A DNA stretch of 38,149 nucleotides, from the NCBI GenBank assembly GCA_026770585.1, contig MU647832.1, positions 12,956-51,104 on the forward strand, read 5' to 3'. The translations under genes were made by a program, and so were the position numbers. This document shows, one piece after another, positions 31,905 to 38,149 of the stretch. The first letter of the stretch is position 1, and every line of letters begins with the position of its first letter. This DNA is from Baffinella frigidus. Its lineage: Eukaryota; Cryptophyceae; Cryptomonadales; Baffinellaceae. The notes beneath the pieces were generated by a model. It saw only the letters and a program-made list of their open reading frames with translations, ran no database searches and was not told the DNA's origin.

Positions 31905-34900
31905 TTAGTTCAGGCCGTGGGAGCTTGGTAGGAACGTCGCCTGTCTCTCACGCGGGATGAGCGCGTCAGGAGGGAGGTGGTGAAACGCCGATGTCCCAGG
32001 GTCGAGAGGAAGGCGAAGGAACAATGTTGTGCCTTCGTCGTACGGCTTGGAGTCGAGAGCAAACACCCGACGGTGCAGGTGGATCGTTGGTGGCGAGTCC
32101 ATTGCGCAGATGATCGCGTCGCGAGCCAGGGCGTGGCGACTGCACAGCACGTTGTCCGGAAACCGATATGTTGGCGAATAACGTGCGAAGATGGACCAAA
32201 CCTCTCCAGGTGAGGTTCCCAAGCATAGGCGAACCCAACGCAGGTCTTCGTCGAGGTCTGGCAGTTGTAGGTCCTCTATTTCCCATTCTCTCAAGTTTTC
32301 AACGAGGTGTTCACAATCGGCGTTCAGTCTGGACAGTTCCTTGATCGTGTCGGAGAGCCGAATACACGGAGAAGGGTCGGGTTCCTGAACGGAGGTCGCC
32401 AACAGTGTTGCCATCGCCGAAGACGTTGCCGCGGTAGTGTCACGCCGACAGAGTCGTGTGGACGCAGGTGGTACATTGCTCTGTCGGTCTTGAAGCAGTG
32501 AGGCAGGGCGCGCCCGGTGGCCAGAGCCGACCGCCGTATCAGTGTTCAGAGTGGTCTGTCGCGTCTGGTGCCGGGAATCTCGACGCCGAGACTGCGTCGC
32601 ATGTCGTTCTTGTTCGCGCCCTTGGCGGAGGACGTCCAGACTGGACTGTTCTGCCTCGGAGACAATACGCGCTCTGGCGAACCGTTCGGACGCGGACGGG
32701 TGGCGTAGCGTGGAGATCCTCGAATGCGGTCGCACGCACCCCGGTGAGGGGGTTCGTGGGGTTGGTATCATAGCGCTTCGGAGGGAGCGGCCTCTGTGCA
32801 CCGGATCAGCGTGGCCCGAAGGGAAACGGCCAGCGGCAAGAGGGGACCGATCGGAGAAAGGGGCGCGGTATGTTACCGACGACGGGGACCGTTGACGAGC
32901 AGTTCTGTCGTCGAAGAATTGCCGGTAGTTCCCGTCGCATCCCGATGATTGCTCGTTCCTGGTCTGACAACCAAAATCAGTCACAGGCTTTGCCGAGGAC
33001 GACCACGTTGACTTGGTCGTGTCACGTCGGAGCCGGTGACCGTGGTGTGGTTGTCCGGGGAAGCCGTCTGAGGTGGACCAAGCGGCGCGCGTGGAGGGCG
33101 GCGACAGGACCCTCGACCGTGCCAGCGGAGAGTGTCGACGCGCGGGCACCTCGGCGAAGAACGGGAGAAGATCCTCGGAGCTAAGGAAACGACCGTCACG
33201 CATTGAGTGAATCACGCTGAGAGGTCTATATTCGTCCGCGGGTCGTTGGCATCTCGGAGGTGTTGACATACGGTTCCGAGACCAGGCACCAGGAGAATGC
33301 CGTTCCGCGGTGGGTTCAAAGCTCGTGGTACGAGCACTCGCAGGCGCGTGAGAGTGTGAAAACACGTAGCCCTTACGGCTGTGGTGTTGTGCGAACGGGC
33401 TCCGTTGCGAGCTGCTGTCCCGTGTTCGGTAGCACCGGCGGCAGGTGTTTCGGAAGATCTTGTCCCACGAGAGGGTGAACGCGGAACACAGACACCACAG
33501 AAGATTCGTGAAGGGACCGACGAAGGCAGATACGAGGAAAGCACCCAACGACTGGAGAGCAGGCGTTGTCCAAGACTCGTTGGTCCGTACTCCGGGTCTC
33601 GCGCGTCGGCCACGGGGGCGGCGGCGTGCGTGTGGCACGGGGTTCGCGACAGGGATGTGCTGTTGTGTAGCGAAAACGTCTGGCACGCGAGGCCTATGCA
33701 CAGATGGCTGCAGAGGCTCTTCAAAAGAGGGCGATCCGTGAAACACGGGCAAGCGTTTGCCGGACGGAGTGGAGGTGAACGCCTTAGCGAACTCAACCGG
33801 GCCGGACAGGGATGTCCAAACGGGAAGAGGAGGCGTGATGCAGGCGGCGGCCGTCCGCACAGAAACGTCCTGCGGCTCCGTGGTGTTGATGCCAGCACCG
33901 TTAACCTTGATCGCGAGATCAGCCCATCGTCTGCCTGGGGGTGGGTTGACGTTGGGTTTCTGTTCTCCGATCGCTGCGGGCCGTTGCCGTCGGTCCAAGC
34001 AACGGTCTGCACGGTCGTTGTTACGTGGTTCGGGGTTACGTTCTCCGAGGCGGTCGTGTACCGGTTGGCGGGCGTTTCGTTCCGGCAGTGGGTTTCGGCG
34101 ACGGAGTTCCTCGCGCTGAGGATCCGGCAAGAACAGCGGCGGTCCTCGTCCGCGGACGGGGCCCTTTGCGAAAACCAAGCAGGTGTACGTCGTGGTGCGG
34201 ACGTGCCGGCGGGATATCTTCACGGACGTGGTACCGTTGATCGTCCACACCGTTTCGGGGTGGCCATTGGCGGACGCTTCTTTGATGAACATCAGAGGGG
34301 TTGGCCGGGTCCGGATGATGAGACCCAGGTATTCCGCCAGGGTGATGACAATGTAGGCGTTACGATCGCCCGAGGGTGCCGCATCAGCAGTGTTAAGACT
34401 CTGATTGGTCTCCGGGTTTTCGGCCGTCACCCGCATCGTCTCTGGCGTATTCAGGTTAGGCAGGACAGCGGTTCCTCGCGCACGTTGGGCGCAGCCCAGA
34501 GGGTCCTCGTTGTCGTGTTGGCGCCACGCCATTGTCTCCGGCGAGGGGCGCCATACCGAAGGGTGGCGTATCGACCACAGGCGAGGCTCCTCATCGTCAA
34601 GAGAGACGTCGGGTCTTGTGCACGACCGCGCCAGTGCTGCACGGTCACCGACCGAGCGGGGGTTGACGTTACGCACCGACGGTTGTTCCAAGAAACCAGC
34701 CAGAGCCTGGTGGGGGTGCTCTCTTGTTGACGGCTGCGTGTGAGTTTTGAGGAACGCCAAAATGTCGCTTGTTGTCAGGCCGGAGGCCACCGCGCGCAAG
34801 CGGAGGTTGACGGTCAGGGTTTCACCGAGAATAGGGAACGTCGCGTGTCCCCACACGCCGGGTGTCAGAGTTGGTTGATTCACAAGCAGCTCGTTGGAGC

Positions 34901-35231
34901 GTGTAGTGCCCATGTTGACGCCACGCTTGACGTTTAGGACCCAGACGTAATGTTGGTCGTGGACCGCGTATTCCAACCCCACGGCGTGGGATTCCGTGAA
35001 ATCGGTGAGGTGGTATTTGGCCCCTTCGGTGGGACCAACCAGGAATCCGCTGAGGCGGTCGATCCACCAGTTGGTGGTCACGACTAGGTTGGCGACTACG
35101 ATCACATTGTCGGTGTATGATTGGCAGTACCACACTCCGTGCAAAACGAGCTGCTCCTCGTTGATGGAGATGCTCAGGTATCCTGGCACTTCGCGCAGGT
35201 GTTCGGGTGTGGTGCTCAGCGGAGCGGCCAT
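31905..35231 (-). CDS. Large unrecognised protein with hydrophobic segment and module A (copy 2)
   Basis: 1108 codons from an ATG at 35231 with G at +4, one codon after the TAA that ends the previous frame (TAA GGT ATG GCC). The N-terminal ~160 residues look like a folded beta-rich domain (VPGYLSISIN, VVANLVVTTNWW, TFPILGETLTVNL) that I do not recognise. A hydrophobic stretch at 561-588 (33468-33551, LGAFLVSAF...LLWCLCSAF), preceded and followed by basic residues, may be a membrane anchor. An Arg/Ser-rich region follows (about 600-960). The C-terminal ~130 residues are module A (LNADCEHLVE, DNVLC, DSPPTIHL, LFLRLPL, FLPSSHGLN), cut off by TAA 31905. Its place before Gag and its shared hydrophobic-A-B order link it to 16063-17526 of copy 1. 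Function unknown. Confidence 0.55.
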   Translation of the reverse strand: MAAPLSTTPEHLREVPGYLSISINEEQLVLHGVWYCQSYTDNVIVVANLVVTTNWWIDRLSGFLVGPTEGAKYHLTDFTESHAVGLEYAVHDQHYVWVLNVKRGVNMGTTRSNELLVNQPTLTPGVWGHATFPILGETLTVNLRLRAVASGLTTSDILAFLKTHTQPSTREHPHQALAGFLEQPSVRNVNPRSVGDRAALARSCTRPDVSLDDEEPRLWSIRHPSVWRPSPETMAWRQHDNEDPLGCAQRARGTAVLPNLNTPETMRVTAENPETNQSLNTADAAPSGDRNAYIVITLAEYLGLIIRTRPTPLMFIKEASANGHPETVWTINGTTSVKISRRHVRTTTYTCLVFAKGPVRGRGPPLFLPDPQREELRRRNPLPERNARQPVHDRLGERNPEPRNNDRADRCLDRRQRPAAIGEQKPNVNPPPGRRWADLAIKVNGAGINTTEPQDVSVRTAAACITPPLPVWTSLSGPVEFAKAFTSTPSGKRLPVFHGSPSFEEPLQPSVHRPRVPDVFATQQHIPVANPVPHARRRPRGRRARPGVRTNESWTTPALQSLGAFLVSAFVGPFTNLLWCLCSAFTLSWDKIFRNTCRRCYRTRDSSSQRSPFAQHHSRKGYVFSHSHAPASARTTSFEPTAERHSPGAWSRNRMSTPPRCQRPADEYRPLSVIHSMRDGRFLSSEDLLPFFAEVPARRHSPLARSRVLSPPSTRAAWSTSDGFPGQPHHGHRLRRDTTKSTWSSSAKPVTDFGCQTRNEQSSGCDGNYRQFFDDRTARQRSPSSVTYRAPFSDRSPLAAGRFPSGHADPVHRGRSLRSAMIPTPRTPSPGCVRPHSRISTLRHPSASERFARARIVSEAEQSSLDVLRQGREQERHATQSRRRDSRHQTRQTTLNTDTAVGSGHRARPASLLQDRQSNVPPASTRLCRRDTTAATSSAMATLLATSVQEPDPSPCIRLSDTIKELSRLNADCEHLVENLREWEIEDLQLPDLDEDLRWVRLCLGTSPGEVWSIFARYSPTYRFPDNVLCSRHALARDAIICAMDSPPTIHLHRRVFALDSKPYDEGTTLFLRLPLDPGTSAFHHLPPDALIPRERQATFLPSSHGLN

Positions 35232-35234
35232 ACC

Positions 35235-37628
35235 TTAGTACTCGCATTGAGTCTTGTTGTACGCGATGAAGTGCTCCAGGGAGTTCACACAGGAGAGTTC
35301 ACGTACGGGCCTCCAATCCAACACATAGTTCACCTCGCCGTTCTTTCTGGCGAGGATCTGGATGTCTGCGCGAGCTTGACGACGTCGCAGGTGTCGCCGA
35401 TGGTCATCGCGCTCGGCTTCCGTGTAGAACATGCCGTCAGGCTTGCGTGAGAATTCCCGAAATCCACCTTTGTTCATGGTGCCTTCTGGGATGTCGGGTC
35501 TCAGAAGCTTCAGGCGGAGAGATGCGCGAGCGTAAGGAAAGCTCACAGCGTCTGTTCGCCCTTCGTCGTGAAGCAGTTCGAGGAATTTACGAATCCAATC
35601 AGCGCTTCTCATTTGGCGGTGATGTTGTGCTGCCTGCCGTGTCTGGTAGGCCCGAAAAACTACCGGGATTCCCAACAAGGCGTCGTTGGTTTCCAAGTGC
35701 CTCATGGCGTGGTGCAGGTCGTCAATGACGCGGCGGATCGTGGATTGAAGACGTTGACACTGGAGGTCCACACCACGATCCGACGGTTGGAGGAACACCA
35801 TGTCCCCAGAAGAAGTGTTCAGGTGTTCCTCCAAGCCCACCTCGCCCGGTCGGACGGAGTGCCAGTGCCACGCCTTACCGTCGATCAAAACCGTGTAGTC
35901 CTGAAGGACACGTTGGGTTGTTCGTGCACGGACATACTCAATCATGAAGTCGTTTTCGTCTTGGAAGATGAGTTTGGCTTGTATGGCGGCAGGGAAGGCC
36001 TCTAGGGCGGCGATGGGGTGGCAGCGGGAGAGGTAGTCGGTAGACCGCAACTCCTCAAGCGTTGGAAGTTCTTCCTCGTCGTTCTCCATATTGACCCGGT
36101 CGGAGCCATTGACGGAGTCGGCCCCGTCGTCGGAAACAGCCCTGTACGGAATGTCGGCTCCCCCCTGTTCGTCCTCCGGCGGAGGAGACATGTGGGATGG
36201 CAGACCATCCATAAGGGGCTTGGTTGGCTCTAACGAAGCTCGTCCGAATTGTGATCGTTTGGCTGGGCCCGCCGTTGGGGATCCGCCGCCGCGACTGCGC
36301 TTACTGCTGGAAGCGGACACTCCATCAGAGTCGCGCAGGTGGAGAGAACTGGAACTTGTTGCCACTCCCATGGCTGAGGAGGTGGAAACGAGGTGACCGA
36401 GTTTGACGATAGGGAAGCTTTCAGGAGAAACGTTCATCCAATCACGGCGGCGTAGGTGGCTGAAGTGTTCGGCGGGGGTAATGCCCGCGTCGCGCAGGCG
36501 GGTACGCACCTCCGTTGAAAATGGATCCAGGTCCGAGTTGGACTTGCTGTCTTCTGGCAGGACGGCCCAGTCGGGATCTGGTGAAGTCCAATTGGTCTGG
36601 ATCACATGAGAGTCCACCGTTTCGCAGTCGTCGAATTCGTAAATGTCGACGCATCGGAAGGCCGAGAGGTCGAGCGACACGGGGTAGTCCTCTTCTCGGG
36701 CGGGGCGCAGAGGAAGTCGAGCGCCGGAACTAAGGATCAGAGATCCACGCCAAAGGGCACCGTTAGGTTTACCTCCGGTTATTCTGGCCGCGTCGCTCGC
36801 GAGCAGGTCGTGGATGCTCAGGCGCGTGACTCTCCCCGGGGGCTGGGAGGCGGAGTAGTACACCTCTAATGAGTCTCCGGCGAAGCTTCCCAGTTGCAGT
36901 TGGCAGTAGTCGTCCGTCATTTCGCTGTGTTGCAGCGGGTTTGCCGCGTTGATGACGTGGTCGTCGAGCACTTGTTGGCTGAAGCAGGAGCTAACCCCAA
37001 GGCGGGGGTCGAGGACGATGGTGTACAACGGCGTCTTCTCCGAGGCTTCCTTCGACTTTTTCTTTTTAGCCGCGGGAGGCGGAAATGGCTGTTGGGTCCT
37101 CGACAGGTCCGTCGAGGGTGCTTCTCCTCCCGCAGAGTCGCGGTGACCAGGTCCGGAACGTGACGCGCCCCCAGTGTCCAGAGGGAGGGTCGTAGCCGGC
37201 TCGGCGTTGGAGCTCGGCGCGGTGGTCTTGTGGCCGGAGGACAGTCGAGGGATCGGAGGCAGGCTCTGAGCCAAGACGGTGACACGAGGGAGACCCAAGG
37301 GTGTAGCTGGAGCATCTACCATCGTCGTGTCCCCTGAGGTCACGTCGTGCGTTGGCAACGGAGGAGGTACCGGAGCAGGACCGGGTTCAGAGCGCGTAGG
37401 TACTGAGAGGGCGGCACTGCTGCTGGTGGTTGATCCGTCAGGCACCGGAGCAGAGGACGACGGTGTAGGTGCGGTGGCGGCGACGGCCGAGCTCGTCGCG
37501 GGGCCAACCGAGTCGTGCAAGGCAGCAGCGTCACCCGTTGGGTACCGCAGGATCCGTGAGCGAATGCTGACAGGGACCGGAGGCAAGGTGGTATCGTCCT
37601 CGGCCAGGGGAGGGTCGGTGAGGCGCAT
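35235..37628 (-). CDS. Unrecognised 797-residue protein (copy 2)
   Basis: From the first ATG at 37628; the frame is open upstream to TGA 37752. The first ~180 residues are Pro/Ser/Ala/Thr-rich and probably disordered, then KKKKSK (188-193), a candidate nuclear signal. A folded-looking part (about 200-400) begins TPLYTIVLDPRLGVSSCFS, faintly like the start of the B modules. After an acidic, Ser-rich stretch, the C-terminal ~260 residues are well ordered (AIQAKLIFQDEND, VLIDGKAWHWHSVRPG, DWIRKFLELLHDEG, EFSRKPDGMFYTEAERD, VLDWRPVRELSCVN), faintly like module A in one part. No known domain is recognised. It ends at TAA 35235, with the next protein beginning one codon later in the same frame. Not present in copy 1. 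Confidence 0.55.
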   Translation of the reverse strand: MRLTDPPLAEDDTTLPPVPVSIRSRILRYPTGDAAALHDSVGPATSSAVAATAPTPSSSAPVPDGSTTSSSAALSVPTRSEPGPAPVPPPLPTHDVTSGDTTMVDAPATPLGLPRVTVLAQSLPPIPRLSSGHKTTAPSSNAEPATTLPLDTGGASRSGPGHRDSAGGEAPSTDLSRTQQPFPPPAAKKKKSKEASEKTPLYTIVLDPRLGVSSCFSQQVLDDHVINAANPLQHSEMTDDYCQLQLGSFAGDSLEVYYSASQPPGRVTRLSIHDLLASDAARITGGKPNGALWRGSLILSSGARLPLRPAREEDYPVSLDLSAFRCVDIYEFDDCETVDSHVIQTNWTSPDPDWAVLPEDSKSNSDLDPFSTEVRTRLRDAGITPAEHFSHLRRRDWMNVSPESFPIVKLGHLVSTSSAMGVATSSSSLHLRDSDGVSASSSKRSRGGGSPTAGPAKRSQFGRASLEPTKPLMDGLPSHMSPPPEDEQGGADIPYRAVSDDGADSVNGSDRVNMENDEEELPTLEELRSTDYLSRCHPIAALEAFPAAIQAKLIFQDENDFMIEYVRARTTQRVLQDYTVLIDGKAWHWHSVRPGEVGLEEHLNTSSGDMVFLQPSDRGVDLQCQRLQSTIRRVIDDLHHAMRHLETNDALLGIPVVFRAYQTRQAAQHHRQMRSADWIRKFLELLHDEGRTDAVSFPYARASLRLKLLRPDIPEGTMNKGGFREFSRKPDGMFYTEAERDDHRRHLRRRQARADIQILARKNGEVNYVLDWRPVRELSCVNSLEHFIAYNKTQCEY

Positions 37629-37751
37629 CCAGGGTGGAGGGCAGAACGCAGGCAGTCCGCCGGACGGGTTGGTGCACGGAGTGGGAACCAGGAACGACTG
37701 CAGTCGTTCCTCCGAACCGGGGGGGTGAAAGCGTATGCGTTCCTGATGTTC

Positions 37752-38149
37752 TCATTCCGAGATGCCCGCCAGCTGGAGCCGCATCGTGCCAGTCCGCTCA
37801 AATCGTGGGACAGTGGCGAGTGAAGTCGGGGACCCTTCGTCGATGCCGGCGGCGGCTGCCCATGTGATCCAACGTGGGTCGATTCCAAGCCAGTTAGCGA
37901 CGATCCGATCGCCGGGAGAGGCGTCCGGAGGGTCGCGCCGGAGGGTGTCGAGTGGAGAGACGCATCGTTTGAGATGGATGAGATCTCCAGCGGGCACCCC
38001 ACGATCGGGAGCAGCATAAGCGGGTTGCAGATGCAAGACTGAACCTTGAACGGTGCGAAGGGTACCGTGCCATGTTGCATAGGGACGTAGGATTTCAAGT
38101 CCGTCGGCTGACAGGAGGTCGTGCACGCAGAGAACGTCGTCGGTCGTCG
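37752..38149 (-). pseudogene. Module A-like fragment, open at right edge (copy 2)
   Basis: The frame is open to the last base of the window, so the gene continues outside. It begins TTDDVLCVHDLL, matching the (E/D)NVLC...AL start of the A modules, with a similar following order (beta-like SVLHLQPAY, DLIHLKR, a W-rich helix IVANWLGIDPRWITWAAAAG). It ends at a TGA (37752-37754), after which the same frame stays open into the 797-residue protein. Assignment to module A is by eye and tentative. Confidence 0.45.

Larger units (their letters stand above)
18611..38149 (-). mobile_element. Giant Ty3/gypsy-type retroelement, copy 2 (runs off right edge)
   Basis: Same minus-strand order as copy 1 and the same convergent small plus-strand gene, head-to-tail with copy 1. 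It is longer: upstream of the Gag-adjacent A/B modules it has at least 6 kb of further coding sequence, and the frame is open at the window edge. The part 38149-27285 is a single reading frame interrupted only by stops at 37752, 35235, 31905 and 31620. RT and integrase are very similar to copy 1, whereas the N-terminal modules, Gag and the small gene are much more diverged, so the two are different subfamilies, not a recent duplication. Confidence 0.75.

Noticed and set aside
33381-34730. 449-codon plus-strand frame
   Set aside because: It lies wholly opposite the 1108-codon minus-strand frame, and long antisense frames are common in GC-rich coding DNA. It has no recognisable motif and no counterpart in copy 1.
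5123-38149. Reassigned stop codons explaining the interrupted frames
   Set aside because: TAA, TAG and TGA all occur as breaks, at different places in the two copies, facing different residues in the partner (Trp, Arg, Tyr, Gly). Simple decay is more likely.

Overview
The window looks like a GC-rich eukaryotic, probably unicellular (alga- or alveolate-like) accessory or subtelomeric region. Reasons: a degenerate TTTGGGG/TTAGGGG/TTTAGGGG array at the left edge, no bacterial-type operons or RNA genes, and content dominated by Ty3/gypsy-type retroelement coding sequence. The host assignment is weak and rests only on the telomere-like units and general character.

Layout. 1-574 is telomere-like repeat whose G-rich strand points inward. 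575-2756 has no convincing gene; it holds a 29-bp-arm foldback, a 32-bp inverted repeat, a polypurine tract, and three tandem ~350-bp units that each carry a TGTACT-N-AGTACA palindrome and a TATAAA box. From 2757 on there are two diverged, head-to-tail copies of one very large retroelement, coding on the minus strand: copy 1 at about 2757-18610 and copy 2 from about 18611 past the right edge. Read on the minus strand, each encodes a long N-terminal region of repeated unrecognised modules (here called A and B) with a hydrophobic segment, a Gag-like part (coiled coil, conserved capsid-like block, expanded zinc knuckle, basic tail), an aspartic protease in the -1 frame, then RT, RNase H and a DD35E integrase ending in a chromodomain-like segment. 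Each copy ends with a noncoding block in which a small plus-strand gene is embedded, convergent to pol.

The small plus-strand gene (4093-4584 and 19915-20313) is the most interesting item. Both versions are basic, helical-looking proteins that end in a textbook PCNA-interacting motif (QLLITSFF / QSRITSFF). The noncoding blocks in front of them share structured repeats: hairpins with 4-nt loops followed by TACGTAGGG, a hairpin with a compensatory base pair, and recurring CCGTTACACAG and CCCCTTCACCAAGGGG motifs.

Both retroelement copies are damaged. Copy 1 has in-frame stops at 16063, 11173 and 9776 and a frame break near 17.4-17.5 kb. Copy 2 has in-frame stops at 37752, 35235, 31905, 31620, 25640, 22166 and 20873 and a frame break near 27.33 kb. 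The frames between these points are long and open and the RT and integrase catalytic residues are largely intact, so decay appears recent or the family is still under some constraint. I found no convincing pair of LTRs, so element ends are approximate.
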